A stretch of DNA of 64,000 nt from Sphingomonas gilva (GTDB taxonomy: Bacteria; Pseudomonadota; Alphaproteobacteria; Sphingomonadales; Sphingomonadaceae): the NCBI RefSeq assembly GCF_003515075.1, contig NZ_QWLV01000002.1, forward strand, positions 496,001 to 560,000, written 5' to 3'. Each line of letters begins with the position of its first letter. Within the stretch, counting starts at the first letter, position 1. The position numbers and the translations under genes are program-made. The notes under the pieces are model-generated. The model was not told the DNA's origin. It made no database searches and saw only the letters and a program-made list of their open reading frames with translations. This document shows positions 24,905 to 33,504 of the stretch, piece by piece.

Positions 24905-25744
24905 TCAGGCAGCAGGCAGTGACGTGGGCGTCGACACTAGGCCGGCCGATGGAGGCGGCGCGACGCATGCGCGGGCAGCGTTCATAAGTGGAGTCATAGC
25001 GCTATCGGTCTTGCCGATCCGCTCGAGCTTTGCGACTCCAACATTCACGTTCAGCCGAGCCAGCGGCATCTTCATTTCATGCGCCATGAAGGCACCGAGC
25101 TGAGCGAGCCCCAGATAATTGCCATATGCCTTGTCGAAGATTTGTTGCGTTGCGTAAAAAGCGTTAACGACCAAGCCGGTTGTCGTCGGCACGAAACTAA
25201 CGTGCTGCAAGCATGGAAACTTGAGCTGCGCACTTGCGGTATGATCTCGCGCCGGATCGAAAGTCGTTGCTTGCGCCATGGAATCTCTTACGCCGTCCCG
25301 CTTGTTCCATTCGCTCAGGATCCACTCCAGCTGATTGCCGTCGCACGGGCCACTGCCAAACATCGTTAATCGCTCAAAGTAGAGGCCGCGGCTGTTGGCT
25401 TTGTGCCTTGCGCGATAAAATGGGAAGGACCAGCGGTAGAATTGGAAGAGCTTAGCTCGATCACCCTGGGACATAATCCATAGCTGTTCGGGAAAGATCG
25501 TGAACGCGACATCTTCGACGCTCGTCTTTCCCTTTTTGGCAAGTAAGGCATCAAGCGTGCTGCGCACCGCCGTATCCTCAGGGATGGAATAATCGGCCGT
25601 AAATCCATCAACAGTAAGCACAAGTGGCGACACTTCTACGCCGGGATTATCAGCTATGTGTAGCAGCAATCCGCAATAGGCGGCCGAGATATTGCGACCT
25701 TCGATGAGCAACGGAACGCTGGCTTTCGAGCTCGTCTTAGTCAT
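24905..25744 (-). CDS. Thymidylate-synthase-fold protein
   Basis: Of three nearby ATGs, the one at 25744 sits nine bases after GGAGG and is preferred, giving 279 residues. The core resembles thymidylate synthase and dUMP/dCMP hydroxymethylases: a candidate nucleophile Cys178 in KFPCLQHVSFV, then LVVNAFYATQQIFDKAYGNY with LAQLGAFMAHEM as in the folate/nucleotide site. It overlaps the metallopeptidase gene by eight bases. It might hydroxymethylate dUMP or DNA-level uracil/thymine, or be a catalytically changed sensor. The organism's housekeeping thymidylate synthase is expected elsewhere. Confidence 0.6.
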   Translation of the reverse strand: MTKTSSKASVPLLIEGRNISAAYCGLLLHIADNPGVEVSPLVLTVDGFTADYSIPEDTAVRSTLDALLAKKGKTSVEDVAFTIFPEQLWIMSQGDRAKLFQFYRWSFPFYRARHKANSRGLYFERLTMFGSGPCDGNQLEWILSEWNKRDGVRDSMAQATTFDPARDHTASAQLKFPCLQHVSFVPTTTGLVVNAFYATQQIFDKAYGNYLGLAQLGAFMAHEMKMPLARLNVNVGVAKLERIGKTDSAMTPLMNAARACVAPPPSAGLVSTPTSLPAA

Positions 25745-26624
25745 CGACATCATCCTCCAAATGGCGGAACTCGGCGCGCCCGACATAGGCGGTACGCGCA
25801 ACACGCCCGAAGGCGGCCCACTCGGTTCCCGGGCGGTCAATGCGGACCAGGCCCGGACGCTTCGCTTCGAACAACCGCCCGGCGGCAAGATCGGCAACCG
25901 GAATGATGGCATCGCCGTGCGCGACCGTGCCGGATGGGAGAAGCAGCAGATGGCCGACCTCAGCGTCGATCGCATAACCACCCCAAGCCTCATCGGCGAC
26001 GATGAGCGGGTTGGGCGTCAGCGATCCCAGAATATGAGCCCGCAGCGTGCGCGGCGTGAACTTGCGCAGCGCATCAGCGCGCGCGCGGCTGATCATCGCC
26101 TCGCCCCAGAGAAGGTGCGTGACCAGCGTGGAGTATCCAATCCCGAACTGGCAAGCGATCCGGTAGATTTCGATCGGGGTCGCTGCCTCCGGCTTGAGGC
26201 CACGAATGGCGAAGGCGTTGCGCAGGCCCAAGGTTGGCACCAGCGCATAGGCGGCGAACGTGTCGGCGCTATATTCCTCAGGTACGTCCCACGGCCGCAC
26301 CAGCTGGTTCTCGCGCAGCTCATCGATCGACGAACCGTGCCCGAGCAGGTGGTGGCCAAGCTCATGTGCGCAATTATAGGCACGGCGGGGAAGCGGGCGC
26401 TTGCTGGAGAGATGGATGCGCGGGGGTGAGCCGCGCTGGTACATCCCCTCCATATTGATGTCGTTGAAAGTCACGCGAACCCCGTGCGCCTCTGCAATCG
26501 AATAGATGCAGACCGGGCTGACCAAATCCTTGCCGGCTTTCAGCCGCGCGGTGATCGCTGCCTTCATGGCCTTGTCTGCCAAGGCGCGGCGGTTGTGCAT
26601 CATCGTCTTGGCAAGCGCTTTCAT
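25737..26624 (-). CDS. ImmA/IrrE-family metallopeptidase
   Basis: A 295-residue protein with the zinc motif HELGHH (His87, Glu88, His91) and the third ligand region EEYSADTFAAYALVP near 115-130. ImmA/IrrE peptidases cleave an XRE repressor to induce genes after DNA damage or infection. The XRE gene lies immediately upstream with a four-base overlap, so the pair forms a standard repressor/antirepressor switch. The C-terminal half (YAIDAEVGHLLLLPSG) looks like a GAF-like or small-ligand sensor domain, but this is uncertain. Confidence 0.82.
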   Translation of the reverse strand: MKALAKTMMHNRRALADKAMKAAITARLKAGKDLVSPVCIYSIAEAHGVRVTFNDINMEGMYQRGSPPRIHLSSKRPLPRRAYNCAHELGHHLLGHGSSIDELRENQLVRPWDVPEEYSADTFAAYALVPTLGLRNAFAIRGLKPEAATPIEIYRIACQFGIGYSTLVTHLLWGEAMISRARADALRKFTPRTLRAHILGSLTPNPLIVADEAWGGYAIDAEVGHLLLLPSGTVAHGDAIIPVADLAAGRLFEAKRPGLVRIDRPGTEWAAFGRVARTAYVGRAEFRHLEDDVDD

Positions 26625-26986
26625 GGGTTGGCTCCCTTCTCGTCATCGTCGGACTTCATTGCGGCGATGAGCTTCAGGAGGCGGTCGAGGTCATCGGGCT
26701 TGAGCTTGCTGAGCTCGCGGGCAGCCAGCTGCAGCTTGGGATCGTCCGTCGCGGCACGTTCGGGCGCGTCACCCAACAGCCACGACAATTTGGTGTCATA
26801 AAGGTCGGCAAGTTTTGCGAGTTCGTCAGCAGTGATCCGGCGGTTGCCGGCTTCCATTTCCGAAATGGTCGGGCGGTGCATATTCATCAGCTTCGCGACC
26901 TGCCCTTGTGAGAGGCCAGCCGCCTCGCGCGCAGCGCGAAGGCGTACAGGAATCGTCGCCGTCTCGTCAGAAGGAGCGTCGTTCAT
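26621..26986 (-). CDS. XRE-family repressor
   Basis: A 121-residue protein with an N-terminal Cro/CI-type helix-turn-helix (RLRAAREAAGLSQGQVAKLM, then HRPTISEMEAGNRRI) and a charged C-terminal tail. It is paired with the ImmA-like peptidase that overlaps its stop and overlaps the small protein ahead of it by four bases. It most likely binds the GGTAAG/CTTACC half-sites about 330 bases upstream, in front of the first operon gene, and represses the operon until cleaved. Confidence 0.83.
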   Translation of the reverse strand: MNDAPSDETATIPVRLRAAREAAGLSQGQVAKLMNMHRPTISEMEAGNRRITADELAKLADLYDTKLSWLLGDAPERAATDDPKLQLAARELSKLKPDDLDRLLKLIAAMKSDDDEKGANP

Positions 26987-27297
26987 TCCGCGCAGACCTC
27001 CTCGGTTTCCTGAGCTTCTTGCTCTTCCAAAATCTTCAGGACGAGCGCCACGGTCTGGTTGATCGCGAGTGGCACCTTAGTGTCATCATCGACGAAGATA
27101 TTGGCTTCGCAAGGGATCGATTTGCCGAGCGCAATGCCTAGCATGCCGGCCGCGACCGGCCACACTTTGCTGGTAAATTTCGGCAGAGCCTCGGCAGGCT
27201 TCGTGCCACCATCGATCGCCGGACAGTCCTCACCGCTTAGCGACTGCACGGTTTGCAACACCTCGATCAGCTTGGCTTTGACAAAATTGGCGTCCAT
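26983..27297 (-). CDS. Small acidic protein heading the ImmA/XRE operon
   Basis: The ATG at 27297 with GGAG six bases upstream gives 104 residues. The protein begins MDANFVKAKLIEVLQ, has a hydrophobic centre (KVWPVAAGMLGIALGKSI) and an acidic end (EEQEAQETEEV). No family is recognised and there is no signal peptide or enzyme motif. As first gene after the palindromic operator, it would be the first product made upon induction; an antirepressor, antitoxin or adaptor are all possible. Confidence 0.6.
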   Translation of the reverse strand: MDANFVKAKLIEVLQTVQSLSGEDCPAIDGGTKPAEALPKFTSKVWPVAAGMLGIALGKSIPCEANIFVDDDTKVPLAINQTVALVLKILEEQEAQETEEVCAE

Positions 27298-27312
27298 GGC
27301 GAGTCTCCACAT

Positions 27313-27338
27313 CTTACGAGTGGTAAGATATGCTTACC
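27313..27338. promoter_or_regulatory. Overlapping palindromic operators of the XRE operon
   Basis: Three half-sites are present: CTTAC at 27313-27317, GGTAAG at 27322-27327 and CTTACC at 27333-27338. The second and third form a perfect palindrome with a 5-base spacer, and the first and second a related inverted pair. They lie 16-41 bases upstream of the first operon gene, where a repressor would block the promoter, and also face the divergent nuclease gene. Binding by the XRE protein is inferred. Confidence 0.55.
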
Positions 27339-27391
27339 GGCACCGATGTCAAGGCGCGACCGGCCCACCGCATCATGCTACAGACGCGAGC

Positions 27392-27896
27392 ATGGAAGAA
27401 CTTACGTTTATCGTGAAGCAGGCGACCGCGGGTGTGGCTCCCGACTACTTCTATCTGAACCTCGACGGTGGCGATCCGGTCTATCGTGAACGTGTCTATT
27501 GTTACGAGCTCTATCATCAGATGCGCATGCGCTGGCCTGCGCAAACGCCATTCTATCTGAATGGCGAGGTTGATAAGGCTCGGCACCCAAAAATGATTGA
27601 ATTGCGCGATCGGTTTCCTAAGCCCGATCTCCTTGTACATCGACCCGGCTATATGGCGGGCAACTTCGCGGTGATTGAAGTCAAGTGCGAACACGCCGGC
27701 AAGGCCGGCATCGCGAAGGATCTCGAAACGCTGTCATTCTTCGTCAACGAGTTCGGCTACCAACGCGCGATCTACCTCATCTACGGCGACGCCGACCCTC
27801 GCGCAAGCCCAGGATGTCGCTCAGAACATGGAGAATCTCGGCGCGATTGAATACTGGGCGCACGAAGCGCCTGATACAGCTGCGGTGCGTCTTTGA
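27392..27896 (+). pseudogene. PD-(D/E)XK nuclease-fold protein, frameshifted near the C-terminus
   Basis: The frame from 27392 reads well for about 133 residues: YRERVYCYELYHQMR with Glu39, then PKPDLLVHRPG with Asp79 and FAVIEVKCE with Glu96 and Lys98, the active-site pattern of PD-(D/E)XK nucleases. Near 27795 the frame changes: the tail LAQAQDVAQNMENLGAIEYW continues one base later, ending at 27896, whereas the original frame stops at 27850 with unlike sequence. One inserted base would explain it. The family is often misnamed methionyl-tRNA formyltransferase-like. Real decay and local sequence error cannot be separated here. Confidence 0.6.
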
Positions 27897-28062
27897 GTTG
27901 GGCTTCAGGCTTTGGCTTCGCGACCGAGGCATCTGCTCTGGACGTCATGTCGATCAACTGGCTTCGCAAGGCGGTAGCGAACGCTAGTGCGGCCTCAGCG
28001 CATTTCGGCGATGGGCGCCTGACATCGGGATGCGATTGTTCTGACTGCCATCTTGCAAATCT

Positions 28063-28962
28063 ATGAAAGTCAGTCTTGTAATGACGATTACAGTAGCTTG
28101 GGAACGCAAACTGGGGAGGTACTCAGAGATCGTATTGTGTTCTGATAGCCGGCTCAGCGGGGGAGGCAACATAGATGTTTGCCAAAGATTTTCCCGCTCC
28201 CGCGCGAAGATGCTGCGGTAGGCTTCTGTGGAAGCACGTTGATCGCGTACCCGATCATCAACCAATTCATTTCATATGTTAGTCACTACAAGAAAAATTT
28301 GGATCGCGCGCTCGATGGCACGCAGCTGCCAAGGCGGCTCGCTGACTTGGCCAACAAATTCCTCGAATCGTATATTGACCCTGTAGATCTTCGGTCAGAA
28401 TTGCTGGAAACCTCCTTCATCATCGCAGTCATCCCTGGAAGTTCAGCGTCCGATTGTGAATAAAATCGTCTACGATGGGGGGCCAAAGAAGTACGTTGCC
28501 GCATCTTCGCGATTTCCAAATTCGAAAAGCCATAGCCTCAAGAAAGCGGGTCAATTCGCGCTCATCGGCGATATCAGTAACCGCTACTACGACACGCTTG
28601 GCAAGCTTATCGACTACGATTCGAGCACTGTATTCGACATGGAGCCGTTTTCTGCTTTGGCGACGATGCTGCTCGACTCAGAATTTACAGCCTGGAAGGC
28701 GGCGCTGAAATGCCCGATAGGCGGCACACCGCAGCTCTTCAAAATCTACCCTTATTTGAAGACTCTCGAGATCGCGGTGCGCTGGCCAAACGCAGAATCC
28801 GGCAAGCTTTTTTTGAACGGACGGGAAATATTCGATTTCGAGAAGATCTTAGTTCCGGAGATTGACGCCGAGACGCTGGATATGTTTTTCCCATTGGGGG
28901 AGCTTGATCCTGCGGGAGTCTCCCGATGGGCTCCAGAGGAAGCCATTCCTGTAGCCCCATAA
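28063..28962 (+). pseudogene. Broken proteasome-like Ntn-hydrolase family gene
   Basis: Fragments in different frames together make one protein of about 300 residues. The first (from ATG 28063 or 28081) reads TITVAWERKLGRYSEIVLCS and SDSRLSGGGNIDVC. After a missing base near 28186 the next reads KIFPLPREDAAVGFCGS. Missing bases near 28427 and 28455 separate this from the last part, NKIVYDGGPKKYVAASS to EIDAETLDMFFPLG. The order fits a proteasome-beta-like Ntn hydrolase seen in accessory regions. Three single-base losses in short homopolymers indicate decay or sequencing error. Confidence 0.6.
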
Positions 28963-28971
28963 TCTGATTGG

Positions 28972-29415
28972 TTGGCGAGCAAATGCGCAACGCTTATTCC
29001 GGTCCGAATGGAAGACGTACTCATCCTCGTTCGAACGGCGCCGGTAGTCTGCTGGTCCTGCGGGGCCGAGACGAGCATCGTCTCATCGATCGAGCTATCC
29101 CGCAACGACACTAGCGCTGTGTGCGCTGTATCGGACTTTACCGCCTACCCTCAGCTCATACGGCCGATCGAGGCAAGCCTGCGGAGCAGGATAGATATTG
29201 GAGCGCTTAAGTCGCGATACAGCGGGACGCTGGCTCGTTCATATGTGAGCAACGGCTGCGCCCATTGCGACGCCTTATTCGGCCAACACTTTGAAATCCA
29301 TGCACGATATGATGAGCAACTTGCTTCGCGGTTCACGGCAGCAGGTGTCGAGGGCTGGGATGCAATGCTCAAAGACCTTTTAGCCTCTGAAGACGGCCAC
29401 TTGCTCACCTTCTAA
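28972..29415 (+). CDS. Zinc-ribbon-like protein of unknown function
   Basis: From the TTG at 28972 the protein has 147 residues; an ATG at 29008 would remove 12. Two cysteine pairs (VVCWSCGAE and NGCAHCDALFG) are spaced to hold a zinc ion, as in a family of small hypothetical proteins found in accessory islands. No catalytic residues are evident. It follows the broken Ntn-hydrolase gene by ten bases and may have been part of the same unit. Confidence 0.55.
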   Translation: MASKCATLIPVRMEDVLILVRTAPVVCWSCGAETSIVSSIELSRNDTSAVCAVSDFTAYPQLIRPIEASLRSRIDIGALKSRYSGTLARSYVSNGCAHCDALFGQHFEIHARYDEQLASRFTAAGVEGWDAMLKDLLASEDGHLLTF

Positions 29416-29624
29416 TTGCGATCATCCGCCGACTGGACATGGCCAATATGGAAATACCGATCCAGGCGCACGCGATCGACCTTCCTCAGAGGTGCCGCTC
29501 CGACGACCATCGAATATCCCCGTCCAATTCTGCGGTATGCCCTTTTCCACTCGAGTACTGTAGGCCTCTCAATAAGGCCACTATACTCTTGCCTTCGGCC
29601 AGGTATGGTAACACACGATTCCCT
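29412..29624 (-). pseudogene. 5'-truncated open frame at the island boundary
   Basis: A 70-codon frame without a usable start runs from 29624 to a TAG at 29412, convergent with the zinc-ribbon gene. It reads like real protein (LIERPTVLEWKRAYRRIGRG, then KVDRVRLDRYFHIGHVQS) but matches no family recognised by eye. Just beyond its upstream end, at about 29640, the base composition becomes that of the core genome, so it is probably the tail of a gene cut off when the island formed. Confidence 0.3.
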
Positions 29625-29725
29625 TCACCCGCTCCAATCGCGCCGTGCGCCGGTCCGGCAAGGCTGGATCGCGCCAAATGGCAGCGCGGCTTGCCGCATC
29701 GGGCCGTCCGGCTATTTGGCCGCGT

Positions 29726-30958
29726 TCACCGTCCCAGCAGCAGCCGCGCCTGCGTGCCCCAGCCGCCGATGAACAGATCGTCGCGGCCGTCCCCGTTCAC
29801 GTCGCCCACCGCCATGCTCCAGCTTCGGCCCACGGTTGCATCGGGGATCGTCGCCGCCGTGGCATCGCGGAACTTGCCCTTGCCGTCATTGGCATAGGCG
29901 CGGACCTGGAGCGGTTCGAAGCCGGGGACCGCGATGGCGCCGACGATCATGTCGGGATGACCATCGCCACCCAAATCCATGATCGTGCCGCCCCAGCTGG
30001 AAAAACGGTTGGCGGGCAGCCGCTCGGCGGTCTCGTCGGCGAAGCGGCCCGATCCGTCCTGGATCAGCAGCCGCGCCTGCGGGTCCTTCTCCCACTCTCC
30101 GGCATTGCTCGTCAGATTGAGCAGCAGGATGTCGGGGCGCTTGTCGCCATTGGCGTCGAAGACGTGGACCTCACGCGTTTCCAGCGGCGTGACCTGTTGG
30201 AGCCTGTCCGACGCTTCGGCGAAACGGCCCCTGCCGTCGTTGATCAGCAACCGGGTGGGCGGCGCCTCGGTGGCGACCACCATATCCAGATCGCCGTCGC
30301 CGTCGAGATCGGCCAGCGCCACACCCTGCGCCTTGTTGGCGATCGGGGGCAAATGCGAAGCGGTGGCGTCGCGGAACCACCCTGGGCGGCCGGGCTCGTT
30401 CAGCCACAGGAAATTGAGGCCGCCCTGCGCATCCTTTTCGCCCTGCATGCCGGTATTGCCGACGACGATATCCGGCAGGTCGTCGCCGTTCACGTCCCCC
30501 ACCGCCAGCCCGTTGCCCTCGCTCTTCGCCGGCAGCCGGTCGCTGGCGTCGACGAAGCGCCCGTCGCCCCGGCCGAGGAACAGCTGGTGCACCTGATCGT
30601 CCTCGGCGACGAACACCACGTCCATATGGCCGTCACGATCGAAGTCCGCCGCGCGGACATGCTCGGTGTCGTGCGGGCGCTCTCCGAACGCGCCCTCGCG
30701 CCACGCGAACCGTCCCTGCCCGTCGTTCAGGTACAGCCGGTTGACGTCTCCCTCTACCGCGAGCGCGGCATCCAGATCACCGTCGCCGTCGAAATCGGCC
30801 AGTGCGATATCGAGCGCATGCAGGTCGGGCGCGCGCGGCACATGGGTGTCGGTCACGTCGCGGAAAGCGAGCGGTCCCGATTCGTCTCGCGGCGTTTGCG
30901 CCTGGCACGCGCTCGCCGCCAGCAGCGCGGCGACCCACGACAAGGCGGTGGCACGCAT
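29726..30958 (-). CDS. FG-GAP/VCBS-repeat lipoprotein
   Basis: The ATG at 30958 begins a lipoprotein signal (ALLAASAC), giving 410 residues. Seven calcium-binding repeats are seen: DFDGDGDLD, DFDRDGHMD, DVNGDDLPD, DLDGDGDLD, DANGDKRPD, DLGGDGHPD and DVNGDGRDD. These form an integrin-like beta propeller outside the inner membrane. It is the last gene of the sugar-oxidation operon, three bases after the GMC dehydrogenase. A role in binding the glycan or the dehydrogenase is possible but not shown. Confidence 0.8.
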   Translation of the reverse strand: MRATALSWVAALLAASACQAQTPRDESGPLAFRDVTDTHVPRAPDLHALDIALADFDGDGDLDAALAVEGDVNRLYLNDGQGRFAWREGAFGERPHDTEHVRAADFDRDGHMDVVFVAEDDQVHQLFLGRGDGRFVDASDRLPAKSEGNGLAVGDVNGDDLPDIVVGNTGMQGEKDAQGGLNFLWLNEPGRPGWFRDATASHLPPIANKAQGVALADLDGDGDLDMVVATEAPPTRLLINDGRGRFAEASDRLQQVTPLETREVHVFDANGDKRPDILLLNLTSNAGEWEKDPQARLLIQDGSGRFADETAERLPANRFSSWGGTIMDLGGDGHPDMIVGAIAVPGFEPLQVRAYANDGKGKFRDATAATIPDATVGRSWSMAVGDVNGDGRDDLFIGGWGTQARLLLGR

Positions 30959-30960
30959 AG

Positions 30961-32643
30961 CTAGATCGTGCCCGCCTTCAGTTGCTTGACCGCATGATCG
31001 GCAGCGCGGGCGGTGAGGGCCATGAAGGTCAGCGACGGGTTCACGCATGAAACCGAAGCCATCTGCGCGCCATCGGTGACGAACAGATTGGGCGCGTCAT
31101 GCGCCTGGCTCCATTTGTTGAGCACCGACTGGCGCGGATCGGCGCCCATGCGCGCGCCGCCCATCTCGTGGATCGCATCGCCGGGCACATGCTCGCTGCG
31201 CCCGCTCGTCACATTGGTGAGGCCGGCGGCCTTGAGCATCTTCTCGCCCTCGACCAGCGCGTCGTCCATCATGCGGATCTCGTTGTCGCGGAAGGTGACG
31301 TCGAAACGCATCAGCGGAATGCCGAACCGGTCGACCTTGTCGGGGTGGAGCGAGACGTGGTTATCCTCGTAAGGAAGGCATTCGCCGAACGCGCCCATGC
31401 CGAACTTCCACGGCCCATATTGCCGCATCCCCTGCTTCATCGCGGCGCCGAAGCCTTGCGGCGGAGCCGGATCGCGGCGCGCGCTGCCCTGATAGCCGTA
31501 GCCTCGCCTGAAGCCGACGCCCTCCTCGCCCCCGACATTGCGGAAGCGCGGGATGTAGACGCCGCCGGGACGCCGGCCATATTCGATATACTCGGTCATG
31601 CCGGGGATTTCGCCCGAGACGCCGACGCGGAAGATATGGTCCATCACATAGCGGCCGAGCGTGCCGCTCGTATTGAAATGGCTGCGGCCGCTGCCGTCGG
31701 AGCGTGAATTCATCAGGATCTGCGTCGATGCCATGGCGGAGGCGCAGAGGAACACCAGCCGCGCCGGGATGACCTCCGCCTGATTGGTCTTGGTGTCGAC
31801 AACACGGACGCCGGTGACCCGCTTGCTCTTGGGATCATATTCGAGGTTGCTGACCACCGCGTCCGACCGGAGCGTCAGCCGTCCGGTCGCGCGCGCCGCG
31901 GGCAGCGTCACCGCCTGGGTCGAGAAATAGGCGCCGAACGAGCAGCCGCGGCCGCACTGCGAGCGGAACTGGCATTTCGACCGCCCCTGTTCGGGCTTGT
32001 CCTCGGTCATGTTGGAGAGGCGCGTGTGGATCAGCTTGCGGCCGGGCGAAGTCGCCTCGAGCCTTTCCTTCACCCACTTCTCCGCGATGTTCATCGGCAT
32101 CGGCGGCTGGAATTCGCTGTCGGGCAGCTGCGGCAGGTTCTCGCGGCTGCCCGATACGCCGGCATATTTCTCGACATAGCTGTACCACGGCGCGAGGTCG
32201 TCATAGCGGATCGGCCAATCGATCCCGACATTCTCGCGCTTGTTCGCCTCGAAATCCTCGGGGCTCCAGCGGAACGACCAGCGCCCCCAGATCAGCGACT
32301 TGCCGCCGACCGCGCCGGGGCGGATCCAGTAGAATTTCTCGCCTTCGTCATAGGCGTAGGGATTGAGCCGGTCATTGTTGTAGAATTTCTGGTTGCCGGG
32401 CGAGATATAGCCGTGCTTGGCGATGAAATAATCGCTTTCGACCAGCCCCTTGGGCATCATGTCGCGCGCGGGGATCTCGAACGGCGCCTTGCCGTCATAC
32501 GTATAATCCTCGCCATGCTCGACCATCACGCCGCGGTCGAGCATCAGGACGCGCAGTCCCTTTTCGGTGAGCTCCTTCGCCGCCCAGCCGCCGCTTACGC
32601 CGGAGCCGATGACGATTGCGTCGAATTGATCCGTCGCTGCCAT
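30961..32643 (-). CDS. GMC-family FAD dehydrogenase (glucoside 3-dehydrogenase type, large subunit)
   Basis: A 560-residue flavoprotein with an N-terminal FAD-binding Rossmann motif (VIGSGVSGGWAAKEL) and a C-terminal GMC domain (HEMGGARMGADP, FVTDGAQMASVSCVNPSLT). A cysteine-rich segment (KCQFRSQCGRGCSFGAYFS) is typical of membrane-associated sugar dehydrogenases with a cytochrome partner. It lacks its own signal peptide, so it is probably exported in complex with the Tat-signal small subunit encoded in the same operon. The likely reaction is C3 oxidation of a sugar or glycoside, with electrons passed to the cytochrome c. Confidence 0.82.
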   Translation of the reverse strand: MAATDQFDAIVIGSGVSGGWAAKELTEKGLRVLMLDRGVMVEHGEDYTYDGKAPFEIPARDMMPKGLVESDYFIAKHGYISPGNQKFYNNDRLNPYAYDEGEKFYWIRPGAVGGKSLIWGRWSFRWSPEDFEANKRENVGIDWPIRYDDLAPWYSYVEKYAGVSGSRENLPQLPDSEFQPPMPMNIAEKWVKERLEATSPGRKLIHTRLSNMTEDKPEQGRSKCQFRSQCGRGCSFGAYFSTQAVTLPAARATGRLTLRSDAVVSNLEYDPKSKRVTGVRVVDTKTNQAEVIPARLVFLCASAMASTQILMNSRSDGSGRSHFNTSGTLGRYVMDHIFRVGVSGEIPGMTEYIEYGRRPGGVYIPRFRNVGGEEGVGFRRGYGYQGSARRDPAPPQGFGAAMKQGMRQYGPWKFGMGAFGECLPYEDNHVSLHPDKVDRFGIPLMRFDVTFRDNEIRMMDDALVEGEKMLKAAGLTNVTSGRSEHVPGDAIHEMGGARMGADPRQSVLNKWSQAHDAPNLFVTDGAQMASVSCVNPSLTFMALTARAADHAVKQLKAGTI

Positions 32644-32667
32644 GGAATCTTGATCCTCGAATGCCTG

Positions 32668-33504
32668 CTACGCGCCGAGACGGCTGAGCGTGGTGAAACT
32701 GGTGGTGATATCCGGCAGATAGGGCGCCGGGGACTGGTCGTTCTCGACATAGAAATGCTTCACGCCCGCCGTCTGGTTGAGCGTGAAGATGTCGGCGAAA
32801 TCGACCACGCCCTTGCCGACGCTGGTCATCTTGCCGTCGGCGGTGCGATCCTTGACATGATAGGCGTAGATGCGCCCCGGCAGGCGCTTGATGATCGCCT
32901 TGGGGTCCTCGCCCGCGGCGATCGCCCAGAACAGGTCGAGCTCGATCTTTATGAGGGCCGGATCGCCATCGGCCACCAGCGTGTCGAACAGGCTGGTCCC
33001 GCCGGGCTTCACGGTGAACTCGAAATCATGATTGTGATAGGCGAAGTCGAGCCCCGCCTTCTTCAGCCGCTCGGCATAGCGGTTGAAATCGGCGACCGCC
33101 TTCTTCCAGGCCTCCGCGGTGCGATGCGTCTCGCCCATATAGGGCACGATGACGGTATCGGCGCCGAGCGTCTTCGCCATCTTCACCGACCCGTCGAAAT
33201 CGGCGGCGAGCGCTTCGTAGCCCAGGTGGATCGATGGCGAGACCAGCCCCAGCCGGTCCATGGCCTTGCGCAATGCGGCATGGTCCATCTTGTCATAACC
33301 GCCACCGCCATATTCGACCTCGCGATAGCCGATCGCCGCCACCTTCTCGAGCGTGCCCATCGGATCGGGCTCGAATATCGCGCGAACCGTGTAGAGCTGG
33401 AGGCCGATCGGCCCCAATCTGGGCCTTGCCATCAGCGGGCCCGCCGCCAGCGTCGTCGCCAAGGCCGCGCCTCCCGCCATCCATTGCCGCCGGTTCACCA
33501 TCAT
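32668..33504 (-). CDS. Tat-exported sugar phosphate isomerase/epimerase-like TIM barrel
   Basis: A 278-residue xylose-isomerase-like TIM barrel. The N-terminus is a Tat-type signal (VNRRQWMAGGAALATTLAAG). Metal-ligand segments include FAYHNHDFEF, KIELDLFW and AYHVKDRT. It overlaps the dehydrogenase small subunit by four bases. Such proteins accompany DUF1080 hydrolases and GMC dehydrogenases and probably isomerise or eliminate from 3-keto-sugars in the periplasm. Confidence 0.82.
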   Translation of the reverse strand: MMVNRRQWMAGGAALATTLAAGPLMARPRLGPIGLQLYTVRAIFEPDPMGTLEKVAAIGYREVEYGGGGYDKMDHAALRKAMDRLGLVSPSIHLGYEALAADFDGSVKMAKTLGADTVIVPYMGETHRTAEAWKKAVADFNRYAERLKKAGLDFAYHNHDFEFTVKPGGTSLFDTLVADGDPALIKIELDLFWAIAAGEDPKAIIKRLPGRIYAYHVKDRTADGKMTSVGKGVVDFADIFTLNQTAGVKHFYVENDQSPAPYLPDITTSFTTLSRLGA

